In this document: piece by piece, positions 48,101 to 59,440 of the stretch
Position numbering within the stretch: position 1 is the first letter of the stretch
Layout of the letters: each line of letters starts with the position of its first letter
Source of the DNA: Chondrosia reniformis
Lineage: Eukaryota > Porifera > Demospongiae > Chondrillida > Chondrillidae
Assembly (NCBI GenBank): GCA_947172415.1
Contig: OX359190.1
Coordinates: 2,728,001 to 2,792,000, forward strand
DNA length: 64,000 nt
Reading direction: 5' to 3'
The notes under the pieces: model-generated
What the model was told of the DNA's origin: nothing
Seen by the model: the letters and a program-made list of their open reading frames with translations, nothing else
The model's database searches: none
Translations under genes and position numbers: made by a program

Positions 48101-51100
48101 CATAATTTTCAAAACAGTAATTCTTTTTGGTGCAAAGTGACTGGTTACCTTATTATACAGTATTTTTGAAGATATGCCACTGGCTGCACACCGTGGAGGT
48201 CTTTCATATTCAGAGGGAGCTCAAACCGTGTGGAGTTCTTTGTCAGGGATAGTTTGGCACTTAGCCATGCTCTACTGCTTGGCCTCTAAGGAAAACAAAT
48301 GATTAACTTGAATCAATCAATTTTACAGAAGTAATAAGATCTTACATCTAGCAAAGTTTCAGATTCTGAGATTAATGAATCGTCCAGGTAAAATGCTTTA
48401 TTAGAATAATTTGTGAAATCGATTTTCTTTAAGCTATCATGATCACTATCGTCATCTTCTGTTTTAAGATTAAAGTTATCTAGATTTTTTTCAGGTACCA
48501 GGGGAGGCAGTTTAGAAACATCTTCCCCACTCTCTTTAGAAGGAGATCCTGAAATATTGTCTCCAAGGCTTGTCTCAATATTACTATGAGAATTAGACGA
48601 CTTAGTGGGAATCTGGACCTCAGGTAGTTTATCATCACTCTATGAAGTAGAGGAGAGGAATAAGAAATAGCCTCTGTGCAAGTCAGATAAAGTTACGTAG
48701 CTAGGAATTGTAAGACTTCATTCAATTAAAGATTATCGAAATGGTCATATATTATATTATATAACATATACTGTGACTCTTGCTAAATGTACGTATATAT
48801 GAAAAATCCTAGATACCATTTTCCACATGCTATGCCTATTCTGTAAAAGAGCCTATAGGGGAATTAAACCTGAAGAGAGCTTTGGATGAAGATACAGGAG
48901 TCTTCCTTCATCTTCTTCTCCAATGGGTCAGACAGCCATATGTACGTATGTAAATATGTATTATATTAGGCACACATACGTACGTATGTAATACAAGGGG
49001 AAACTTTGAGATTAGCTTAAGTTGCATTTTTTTGTTTTATATATAAAATCACTATTTTATACAGTTAGCATACTTTTTGGAATAATTGCTAGTAAAGGAT
49101 TTTGAATTAATTTTTTGAATAATTTACTACGTACTTTGGTAAAGAAATCATCATTTCCTCCCTCTTCATCACTTTCTTCATTAATTGCAAGCCCATAACG
49201 GTTATCAGAATGCTATACAATAACAATAATTACAAAATAATTTACTGTATTCACATACATATTAAACACATACGTACATACGCATAATCAATTGTAAGGT
49301 ACGTATTTTTACTATTAATATATACATATATACGTAAGTACATGGTTAATGGGAATACCAAAATATCATACACTTCACAGTAGAGAAAAATCTAAACCAT
49401 AATATTCAATACTGCACAAATTTAGTATGAAATAATATAAATGTCATGCATTACTGCATAAAACAACATTAAATTCATATTCCTAATGTACAAATAGAAT
49501 TTCATGAAATTTACACTTATACGTACATACGTACATACTTATTGTAATTTAGTGTATTCCTATGTATGTTCATGTGTACATTAGCTTGTGCTTTAACACA
49601 TACTGTATCACTCCTATAGGCATTCCTATCCCGATTGTTTTCACTCGTGTCCCTAGCTTTGTTTTTGTCATCATTGGAATCGTTGTTCAACCCTAGTAGC
49701 TTGCTTGTGATGTCATCCAATGAATTTCTATGTCCAGTCTTTTCCTGAATATACGTATAAACATACTTATCTATAATTAATATAACCCAAGCAAGTCCAT
49801 GCTTATACAATGAATATCTTTTAATTAGAAACTACACGACAACACACTTCACAAGAGAAAAGAGGGTTTGTAGCACATAACTCCAGAGCCACTTCATGCC
49901 CCTGCACTCACTTTTATAACAAAATTGTCTCTCAGTATTACATCCTCCAGAAGGTATTTATCACCACCTTCATTTCCTCCTAACCTCATCAGGTCACCTA
50001 CCTTATCGTTTGTCTTAGTATTCTGTTCACCCCAAGCTTCTTGCACACCTGAGCCAATATCATCAGCACTTCCAGACTCATCTTTGCTTGATTTCTTTTT
50101 CACCCCTTTAAATCTGGTTCCGTAATCACTCTTGGGCCTAACCCATGCATTTCTCTCATGCATAGGAACTCCAAACTGCCTTTCTGACAATGGTTTGCCT
50201 TCCCAAAAGTTTATATATTCAGGAACGTTAGTTCTGTAAACAGGTGTCGTCGTTCGTATATGAGGTTTTTGGGTGGGGATAGCAGAGAGATCATCCCAGC
50301 TAGAAGGAGGGTCAAGCTCAGATACTGATCTAGAACCCTGCATGGGGAGGATGCCATATATTACGTAGTTGTAGCAGATAATAGCATAACTACATCATAT
50401 AAGATTCATCTTGTGCAAAGCCCAAACTGGTTTATGTGTTCCCTGTATTTAGTGTGATAAAAAATAATAAACTTGAAAATATTTTATGACAACATTCATG
50501 TAAATAACAGGTCTAATTCAACTCACATCTACATTAATTAGATAAGTAAGCAAAATTATCTTTTGAGGGCTATCTAAACTCAAGTTCCCCTATTTTTTCC
50601 ACTATCTAAACCATAAGTATAGATTAAAATTGGTACACATATACGTACATGCCTACCATATACACTGTATATAGATTAGACTACGTGCCGGATATGTATT
50701 AAAGTCTATAAGGTAACTCACCACAAAGGCCGACTTTGGTCGTTGACGAGGTCTAGTTAGTTGCGTCGTAGACCTGCTTGCACTGCTTCCTACACTGCTC
50801 CGCGAGCTTGGTACTGCCGCACTCATTGGTCTTTTGTTAACGGGTTTAGCGAGTTTTTGTTGAAAGTTACTATAGCTAGATGGCCTCGCGGAGGAAGGTC
50901 TCCTCAAAGAAATATTGGACTGATTACCAGGTTGTTTATTGTAAATAATATTGCTCGAACTCTTTGATATAAATATGCTAGATCTAGGACGCGATAATAA
51001 CTGTCCCCTTGACGACTTAGTCGAAGTTGGGCGACCACTACTTTTAGTTTCTGATAATAACAAGTCAGGTTCGTCATCCGACCATTCGCAGTGCTCTTCC

Positions 51101-51264
51101 TCTTCCACAATTTGCAAAGGGACCTCTGATTGCCTTCTGCTCAAATTCAATTGGGAGGATTGAGATCCGTAAATAGATTGCAGTAATAAATTATCATCTC
51201 CCGATTGATCCGGAAGATCGAGCACTGTATTCGAACCATGCCCATATATCCATGGATCGGACAT
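45150..51264 (-). CDS. Unrecognised 670-residue protein, probable ciliary role
   Basis: Ten GT-AG exons join in phase: 51264-50722, 50337-49912, 49744-49604, 49212-49135, 48639-48346, 48285-48149, 46591-46441, 46376-46282, 45666-45558, 45188-45150. The N-terminal 180 residues are Ser/Arg/Pro-rich and disordered, with repeated RPxSA motifs (RRPSSARPSS, KRPMSAAVPS, RPKSAFV) of a kind common in ciliary and microtubule-linked proteins. A segment with YINFWEGKPLSERQFGVP follows, then acidic disordered stretches. The C-terminal 150 residues look folded and helical (FHKYLKTPFGTVIPRKDLLS, VEIRLFVGIAALGDRILKLS, MVEEADFEALDWKLRG). That helical part could be EF-hand-like, which is a guess. The gene shares a short promoter with MORN3. 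I cannot name the family. Confidence 0.8.
45320..45475. other. GC-rich island inside an intron
   Basis: About 150 bp of markedly GC-rich sequence sits in AT-rich surroundings, within the last intron of the minus-strand gene. It has open frames on the minus strand (SSTAKVTQEGGMAWQ and LLKRGAWHGKPLPRR in two frames). It may be a fragment of a retroelement or SINE, but I do not recognise it. Confidence 0.5.
45866..46016 (-). mobile_element. TA-flanked MITE carrying an X-box-like end
   Basis: Third copy of the family at 39349-39510. The left end holds GTTGCTGGGGCAAC (45871-45884), complement GTTGCCCCAGCAAC, and the central hairpin is slightly diverged. Confidence 0.75.
46895..47565. repeat. G-rich minisatellite, 20 bp x ~33
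   Basis: A 20-bp unit TAGGATGGGAGGGGCTGGTG with a few variant positions (GAGG/GCGG, GACGG, CTGGGG) is repeated head to tail. It lies in the intron between the exons at 48149 and 46591 of the minus-strand gene. Confidence 0.95.
48805..48940 (+). repeat. Dispersed foldback-family arm
   Basis: A plus-strand arm: AAAAATCCTAGATACCATTT, GCCTATAGGGGAATTAAACC, GAGAGCTTTGGATGAAGATA, then CCAATGGGTCAGACAGCC. Confidence 0.75.
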
Positions 51265-51503
51265 TATTAACTACAAAAAATTGTCACTTTTGCCAGGTAT
51301 GGGACACAGAAATCCTTTGCAGACGATGGTCAAGATCATCTAAATGAATCTGATTCAGTAATAACGATTACATTGAAGATACTTATAATTATAAGAAAAG
51401 CTCTTGGACAAAGGTGAGGGGCGGGGTTCGACCTTTAGGGCACCTCCTCCGTTACCATAGCAACATCCCAGATAAATATGGACGGTCTCAAAATTCAGCG
51501 AAT
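51265..51503. promoter_or_regulatory. Divergent promoter of a probable ciliary gene pair
   Basis: Only 239 bp lie between the ATG of the minus-strand gene and the ATG of MORN3. The interval contains one perfect RFX X-box (51451-51464). The arrangement implies shared regulation. Confidence 0.65.
51451..51464 (+). promoter_or_regulatory. RFX X-box
   Basis: GTTACCATAGCAAC matches the X-box consensus GTNRCC-N0-3-RGYAAC exactly, with the usual 2-bp AT spacer. It lies 40 bp upstream of the MORN3 start codon and 187 bp from the divergent gene's start. Confidence 0.8.
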
Positions 51504-54500
51504 ATGCCATTGACAAAGACTCCGAAGAAGAGGCAGCCCATTTGGAAGAGGGCAGACGAGTTGGCCCAGAAGAGCGGTCTAAGACATGCAGTTTACGGTA
51601 CCAATGGTGAAGTCTATGTAGGAGAATGGTCCAATAATAAAAAGTGTGGTTAGTGTTAAATGTCTGATAACTGATTTTGCAATTTCTTGTTTTTTGGACA
51701 TTGATCAACTACATATAAAATATGTATCCTACAGTGATGAAAACATAACTGGTAACTTGCAATTTCTTGTTATCCAACAGCCTGTAGTTGATATCGCTTC
51801 TCTAACAAGTCATAGTATTTGGTACCATGTACAATATATGCATGTTAGTGGGTTTTGATAAACGAGGTGAAAGTTGCTTATTGGGTGGTCCTATTAACCA
51901 ACTATTTTACAAGGGTCCACTGGATATATATACATAGGTAATACAAATAATGTTTATAAATTGATGTTCAAATATTAGAAAGGTTAAAATTACTAACTTC
52001 CTTGACTGTGTTAGCAAGATGGTGATCATGTGATAAGGCTAACCATACAGAAGTGGCATATACGGAAAGTTATAATTAAGCAAATTATACGTTATTCTAT
52101 GTTTAGGTACATTGTGTAAGCTTAATGCACCCAAATATATATTTGTATATTACGTACATATAATAAGAACAAGAATAAGAAGAATATGAAGAAGACGAAA
52201 ATGGGAATTTTTAAGGTTTATTATTTCGCCAGCGGGACATATTCGCTTGCCTTTAAGGTCTATTTAGAGTATGTATATTGTATATTTAGCCATACATAGC
52301 CTTGTTTTGTCGATTTTCGGCCTATTTCGGGATTTCGCTCCTATATCAATGTATGGGGAAAACGAAAAAAACGTGTCATCCCTACATAGGGAGTACTACC
52401 GTACTCCCTGATATTACGTACATATAATGTTGATTTATTGGTTTGTCCCAGGAAAAGGGACCCAGATTTGGAAGAAACCTGGAGCTGTGTATGATGGAGA
52501 CTGGATTGACAACAGAAGACATGGATTTGGGACCTACAGCATCAAGCAAGGAGATGCCTATGTTAAGCAATACTCTGGGGGATGGAAGGACGACAGAAGA
52601 GATGTCAGTAATGCCTGTCATCATCGATGTGTAGACATTGGCTGTTTTGACGCAAATTTGGCCATTTAATTTAAAGTGCTCTTTCTACCTTTGTGTAGGG
52701 TTTAGGTATCCATTTTTATGGAGCTGATGAGTATTATGAAGGGGAGTGGTCATGTGGTCGGAGGAGTGGCTGGGGCAGAATGTATTACAGTGATGGATCC
52801 ATATATGAAGGAGAGTGGTTGCATGATAAAAGACATGGTCAGGGTTTACTTCTCTTAGGTAAGTACGTATACGTATGAATAATCAAACACACCATTTCTC
52901 TCAAATGCTACAATCAAAGGAAGATTTAGAGGAGCTACTGCAGAAGGCAATAGATAGAGACTTATTCAATGAACTGGTAGATACAGTAGCATGAACACAA
53001 GCACTCACATACGTACGTACATAGTGTGAGAGTGAACTTATTATTATTACATCTACATTTAGAGTAATAGGTCTATAGGGAACTAAACCTAGTGTGAGCC
53101 TTGGATGAGGATACAAGAGTTTTCTCCATCTCCTTCTTCTTCTCCACTGGGCCAGACAGCTGTTTCTGGGAATTCCACCCTTCATCAGTGACCCTGGGAA
53201 TCTTTGTCTTTTTCTTGATCTTCTGTGAGTTCATGTCTGGGATACAAGTGGAGCTCGCTGTATTAGTGTATTGTTGCTATGGTAACAGGATAGTATGACT
53301 TTCCTCCCACTCCCTTGGTGGCAGGTGATGAACTGGTACAGTAGATACTGTAGCTAGATGAACACAAGCATTCACATAGTGCGAAAGTGAACTTATTATC
53401 ACATCTACATACATTTAGAGTTAAAGGCCTATAGGGAACTAAACCTAGTGAAAGCTTTGGATGAGGATACGACAGTCTTCTCTTTGTTCTTCTGCTCCAC
53501 TGGGCCAGACTGCTGTTTCTAGGAATTCCATCTTTCATCAGTGACCCTTGGAATATTTGTGTGTCTTGACTGCAGTATTAAGCCTATCGTTCTAGTGACC
53601 CCCTACTGAAGTTGAATACACTTTCACAGTACTGTTGGTGCATGTCCATTATCAGATGACATAATTGATCTGATAATAAAAATGTGTGTTCACTCTCATA
53701 CGTACTAAACTCATTAGCTCAATTAAGATTTAAGATAAGTTAAGATAACTTGATCACATCAGATCAAGCTGTATGGCCTAAAAGTAGCATGGCCTATTAC
53801 CTGTGGGAGGATCTATCTAAATCTATGTGTATGTTTCTATTGGGTAGTTTTACTAAATCCAGTTTACTTCTTCCCCGTTTGCTTCAGCTGATGGTAACAG
53901 ATATGAAGGGACGTGGAAAGATGGTAAGAAGAATGGAGAAGGCCAGTTCCTGTATCTTGACAAAGGACAAGCTTATCAAGGATACTGGTCAGATGACATA
54001 GCCAAAACTGGTACTCTTCTGGACGTGGACAGAAATAATGTTCCATATCCTCCAAAGTACCCAATACCAGAGGTAAGTACATATACGTTTGTATACTTTA
54101 CACTACATACATATAGTGTATGTATGTACGTATATGCCTAATGTCAGTGTACTGTCCAGCCCAGTTGAGAAGAAGTGGGAGAATCTCTTGTGTCCTCATC
54201 CAAAGCTCTCACTAGAAATCTCTAATACGTATCCTCATCCAAAGCTCTCACTAGAAATCTCTAATATCCTCATCCATAGGTCTCACTAGAAATCTCTTTT
54301 GTCCACATCCAAAGCTCTCACTAGAAATCTCTAATGACCACATCCAAAGTTCTCACTAGAAATCTCTAATGTCCTCATCCAAAGCTCTCACTAGAAATCT
54401 CTTTTGTCCACATCCAAAGCTCTCACTAGAAATCTCTAATGTCCACATCCAAAGCTCTCACTAAAAATCTCTAATGTCCTCATCCAAAGCTCTCACTAGA

Positions 54501-55419
54501 AATCTCTAATGTCCTCATCCAAAGCTAAACTCTAAAGTACCTAGATGTACGTATGTACATAGCATGTTAAAAAATAGTGTGTTAGAATATTCATATGCAT
54601 ACGTAAGTAAATATTATGTTTATACACATTAAACTGTTATAATAATTGTCCTTTTGTCCTATGAAATCAGCACTTTAACTCCTAATAATAAGGTCAGACA
54701 CCTTTGACCAAATTTCTTTTTAAGAGAGTGATAGGTACATACCTATGTATGTATGTATGTAGTATGTATGTACAATTCAAAAATTATTTCTATCACATCA
54801 TATCCTTTGTGGTTAGTGCAATTAACTTCCTTTCACTATGTACAAATGTAACTTATATTCTTTATTTCTTATTAGCCTATGGCTATGTATATGTATGTAT
54901 GTCAATACACGGGTGCATGTTTTAGTATCAATGAAATGTGGCATACTTTATTGTCAAATGTGGAGCACAGTACAGTATTCATTAATTGATCTCAGGTTCC
55001 ATACAGGGATGTGGCTAGTGTATTAGTGTTGTTTGTTGGTGGAACATTTCTGCACTTGAAAGTCCAAGTCATATTTAATATGTTGGCTGTTTTAAAAAAT
55101 GTATACAATTGGAATGAATAGACTAGCACAATTTTTATTGAGAGATAATGTTATACGTACATGTACCTTACCTTAAGTATATTCAGTTAGATCAGTCAAA
55201 TTGAGTGAAATAATATACGTATAATGATATTAGCTTGGCCATTTCTGATGGTTTTGTCTTAAAGTTGGTTTAAGAGGATCACTTCATAGTTTAGTACAAG
55301 TTTGTAGCTGTCACTGACTGACAGTTCAGAATCTGTATATTTTATTTTTTCATAACATTTAGTGCCATTTGTTGGATCCTGATTCAGTTTTGGAAAGTGC
55401 TATCAATGAACTAAATTGA
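51504..55419 (+). CDS. MORN3: MORN repeat-containing protein 3
   Basis: Five exons join in phase to 232 residues (human about 240): 51504-51648, 52452-52603, 52699-52858, 53888-54072, 55363-55419. The start MPLTKTPKKRQPIWKRADEL and the end LLDPDSVLESAINELN both match the MORN3 pattern. Seven MORN-type repeats are visible: VYVGEWSNNKKCGKG, VYDGDWIDNRRHGFG, YSGGWKDDRRDGLG, YYEGEWSCGRRSGWG, IYEGEWLHDKRHGQG, RYEGTWKDGKKNGEG and AYQGYWSDDIAKTG. The family works in sperm and cilia. The second intron donor is the weaker GTCAGT. The X-box upstream fits ciliary expression. Confidence 0.93.
52965..53570 (+). repeat. Tandem duplication of a foldback-family arm
   Basis: Two diverged copies (about 52965-53240 and 53330-53570) each run from GAACTGGTA..CAGTAG through GAACACAAGC, GTGAACTTATTAT, CTATAGGGAACTAAACCTAG, GGATGAGGATAC and GGGCCAGAC..GCTGTTTCT to a CATCAGTGACCC end. 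They lie in MORN3 intron 3. Confidence 0.75.
53273..53286 (-). promoter_or_regulatory. Second X-box-identical site in MORN3 intron 3
   Basis: The complement of GTTGCTATGGTAAC is GTTACCATAGCAAC, identical to the promoter X-box. It lies 1.8 kb downstream, between two copies of a foldback arm. A regulatory role is unproven. Confidence 0.45.
54190..54530 (-). repeat. Minisatellite, 35 bp x ~9, from a foldback arm
   Basis: Units with TCCTCATCCAAAGCTCTCAC then TAGAAATCTCTAATG derive from the dispersed arm (complement of GAGAGCTTTGGATGAGGA). Some units read TTTTGTCCACATCC. The array lies in MORN3 intron 4. Confidence 0.88.
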
Positions 55420-56016
55420 GATTTGTGTACAGTTACACACAAGCAATTTTTAAGCATGATATTTCGCAATTCATCAGAATACATACAGTGTGTTTTACAT
55501 ATAAACAAGACAAAGTATGCTTGGCAATTGCATGTGAATTGTATATACGTACGTACATATGATATAATGAATGAATGACCAGAAGAATTACAAGGTTGCA
55601 ATTTGGGATGCATATGTATGTATGTATGTGACTAAGGAATATGTATGTATGCAAACATACATACATACGTACATACATACATACATACAGTATGTCTAGA
55701 ATAGTTTTCATATGTACGTGTGTATATAAATGTGGTCGAACATGCATGGATCGTGGTCTTATATATAGCTCCCTCTGGAGACATCAAATCTGCTATGTTT
55801 GTTGACCAATCATGAGATCCATTAAAAAGATGTATATTATATATATACATACTGGCTCGTATATGTTATATTATACATGCTAAGGAGTTCTGTGTAACTG
55901 ACTGTAATTATTGTATATAGTACTGATATAACATACATTATACATAGTAACATTACAAAAATCCACAAACTTAACATGATTACAATGGAATGGTAAAAGG
56001 TACGGAGATTCTAGTA
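55420..56016. other. Convergent gap with ATGT/ACAT microsatellite
   Basis: The gap lies between MORN3 and the convergent DPH1 gene. GTAT/ATAC tetranucleotide runs occur at about 55612-55690. No exon is seen. Confidence 0.5.
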
Positions 56017-57992
56017 CTATTCTAAAACAATCTTCCGTTTAGGTCTTCCATCTTTTTTCTTGTGAAAGTAGACAGTCCATGGACCAGAGACATCATTGGC
56101 ATAGAAGTTCATTGGATATGCCTCCTTCCACTTGGGAGCTGCCTTTAGCATAACATTCAACTCGTACGGTGTCAGAAGGGGCTTAGAAAAGGCTGTACCC
56201 CAGTCAATAGACAACCTGGGACAAGCTACCTGCACCCAAGCATCGACGCTATCAAAGAGATCTAGTTTGTGAGGAAATATTTCTGATAGTAATACAACAA
56301 TGTGGTTGAGGCCACATTTATCTAGCTTTGCCTGCATGTCCTCCAGAATGCAAGGGTTTCCTTGACGACCAATGGTACCCAGAATTAGGCCTATAGTTTT
56401 GGCCTGACTTGCCCTCATGATTTCCATTGACCGTACATCTTGCATCTCTTTGTGATCGTATTGTTCTCTAAGTAACAAGCACAGTGACTGTAATAGGTAT
56501 ATAGGAACACTAAGTAACAAGCACAGTGACTGTAATAGGTATATAGGAACACTAAGTAACAGGCACAGTGACTGTAATAGGTATATAGGTCTCCTACCAG
56601 TACCTAGCCACTCAGGTATTTTCAAAGGAAATGTGAGAGGTGTTTAATTAAATGTCTAGTCTGATATAACAATCAGTATAGGGCCATAATGTTGTGCAAT
56701 TCCATCCTAAAAGGCACAGAAATGATTAACTACATATGTCTAGGAATATTAATAACACATGGACAAAGCGCGAAAAGAATTAAACATATATACAGAGGAC
56801 ATACGATCAATTCTAATTACAATTCATGTTTTTCTGTCTTGAAAATATAGAATGGTCTTATTTAAAAAATCATTGGTCTCTTTTGCAATATCTCAAGACT
56901 GTACATACTGAGGCAAAGAAAAAACAGTAATGCCCTAAATACAAACCTTGTTAAACATTTAGTGTAGGGGTCATATCTATATGCTGGAACACTTGGGTTT
57001 GCTATCATCATTGACTCAAGGTGAAATCTTCCATCGCCCACGTACAAGATGGAGTCAGACGGTTGGGTCAATACTGGAGACGTACAACCTAATATTTCTC
57101 CTGGCGATAATGGTTTGCACTGTGGCACAGTGATAGAAAACTCATTTCGCAACACAGTCACAGCTGACTGTAAAGAGGCTACAAATTGTACGGTGCTCAC
57201 AAGGGCTAGTTTACTTTGCCTTTCAAAGTTAGCCTTGACTGAGTCAATGAAGTGTTTAGTGTCAAACTGAATGTCAACAAACACATATAAGGACTTCAGT
57301 TTAGTTGTGCTGATGGGAATTAGACAGCTGTGACCGTAATGCACCAGGAAATCACAACCTAAGTTGCGTAAGCAGAAAAGACACATTTATTCATAAGTTC
57401 TCTTCAAACTGCCTCAGCTCCTTAAATGTGGGCAGCCTTCATCATAATACTATAGTAATGGTAAGCACCAAAAAATGCTACATTGGCACTAGCATGTAAT
57501 GAACATTGAATGATTGTCAGCTCTCAGGAAATCATGCGTATAAGGAGAAAAAGACACACATTATATTACTTTGCTTACACATATATACATACATACATAC
57601 AAATTTCGAAAGATGTACCTATAATTTGGGCGACGCAGTTAGATTAAAATCCTCATTTTACTATTACCTAAGCTAGCTGCAGTGAAATCGTCAACACAAC
57701 ACGCTCCATAAGTCACATCTCCCATAATGACTGTCTCGGCCGATGTAAACTGCTCGATAATATCAGCGATGACGCACGCAAACATGAGAAGTCCCTCGGG
57801 AAACTGAAGAGCTACCAGCCTGGCTCCAGCTTGATTGATTCTCCAAACTGTCTTGGGTATTTCAAAGTTGTAATTCTGCGGGAGTACTCGACAAGATTTT
57901 AAGAGTTCGGGGTTGTTAAGTATATTGTCAGGAATTTGATGAGCAACTCTAGAAACTCGAGTAATACTTTTAGACTCCTTTGGCAAATCCAT
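56017..57992 (-). CDS. DPH1: Diphthamide biosynthesis protein 1 (2-(3-amino-3-carboxypropyl)histidine synthase subunit 1)
   Basis: First step of diphthamide formation on elongation factor 2: a [4Fe-4S] enzyme, working with DPH2, transfers the aminocarboxypropyl group from S-adenosylmethionine. Three exons, 57992-57668, 57358-56947 and 56467-56017, join in phase to 395 residues. Hallmarks include [102 protein letters not shown] and [16 protein letters not shown]. The three expected cluster cysteines fall at about C98, C200 and C328. The protein ends shortly after [15 protein letters not shown] and lacks the long tail of the human protein. The acceptor of exon 3 is part of a 42-bp tandem triplication. 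Confidence 0.95.
56467..56593 (-). repeat. Triplicated 3' splice-site unit, 42 bp x 3
   Basis: Three near-identical units (CTAAG at 56468, 56510 and 56552) each encode on the minus strand TATACCTATTACAGTCACTG, then TG(C)TTGTTACTTAG, which is a polypyrimidine-like tract plus AG. The unit length is a multiple of three and the frame stays open through all copies. Use of an upstream AG would add 14 or 28 residues to DPH1. Confidence 0.85.
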
Positions 57993-59440
57993 TGGCTGTT
58001 ATTATCTACTCGATAGACGATACAGTGATTCTATACATAAAATGGCTGACAATGCATATGGATAGTAATATGGTTATTTCCACGATCTAAGTTAACGTAA
58101 CTACTATATACTGTATGGATTTGGTATAGACTATCTACCATTTTCTACTCAGTGAGGATGAGCACTGCCAAAGCCAGCTGTCCTTTGTTTAATTCCCACT
58201 CTTCCATCCCTTCATGTTCCTCTCTTGTGATAAAACACTTGTGGTCAGTTATCACTTTTGCTATTTGATTCCTGATGTACTTATAGCTTATGTATCTCTC
58301 ATGATTCACAAAAAGAATGAGATGGGAAATATGAATTCGAATATATTATGCTATATAGAGAACACACATTTTTAAAGTTAATCACTGTATTTAAATACAG
58401 TCCAAAAACTGTACATTAATTTGTATTATTCCTTTTTTTGTGAATCATGACATGTATAGACACACTATTATTAACTATTAAGTATGATTGTTTCACAATT
58501 TCCGTTTTAACATGGGGGAATTGAATAGACGATATGCAAAGTTACGCCCACTCTGTGGTTAAGGGGTCAACGGTGAATAGTTAATCTGGTTCTGTATGTT
58601 AACATAGGAAAAAGGGCTGTAAAAGGATCATCGTTATATAAGAAAGAAACTTTCGGTAACTAGAAAGTAAAGCGATTTGGATTTGAAGAGTGACCAAAAA
58701 ACTTACCGACAACGAATTAGAATGATGGGACAATTATTTGGATATAAAAGATATGTACTTAACAAGATCGATTATTATCCAACAAAAGCTACTTTTCTTC
58801 TTAATTTTCAACATATTTAGTAGAAGATAAAGCCATTATAACTCTTGAAAAGGGAAAGGGCGATTGTTTTTGCACGCAAAAGGCAGGAGGAACACGTTCA
58901 GGAAGAATCCCATTTTAGCCAAAATTTCGATCTTGTAATGTTCTTAAAGATAGCTTTATTTAGTTTGTAAGGTTGGTAGGATTTAGAATGATTCCAGCAG
59001 CTTGTAAAACAGCTTTTTGTTGCTTTTCCGTATACCTGCTAATACATTGATTCACCTTCGACCTTTTTATTGCGCAACCGATGCATATCCTCTATTCGAA
59101 TACAATACTTTTTGGATTGGTTGTTCAGACCGGATGTTGCAATCAGTAATCAGTAAAAAGGTTATTGCTGTATGGTGATGTCATTCTAGTGGGACAGTTT
59201 GTAGTCGTGAGTACTAACTGATTACCAATTGCAATGTCTGGTCTGGACAACTGACCCAAAAGTACTGTATAGAGAATACGCATTTTTAAAGTTAATCACT
59301 GTATTTACATACAGTCCAAAAAACTGTACGATACTTACAATAAACTGATAATTAGAAAACTGAAATAATCAACTGAAAATTAGAAAATAATACTGTACAA
59401 TGTCTACATCTTATCAAGTGTTTCCATAACAACACTATAT
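57993..59440. other. DPH1 promoter side, SINE remnant and unassigned DNA
   Basis: About 58150-58265 is a diverged tRNA-derived SINE (CTCAGTGAGGATGAGCACTG, CCAGCTGTCCTTTGTTTAAT). An element-like segment is bounded by near-identical 60-bp direct repeats at about 58368-58430 and 59270-59335 (ATTTTTAAAGTTAATCACTG with TATTTAAATACAGTCC). An inverted pair (CATGATTCACAAAAAG / CTTTTTTTGTGAATCATG) lies near 58300 and 58430. No exon is seen. Confidence 0.5.
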
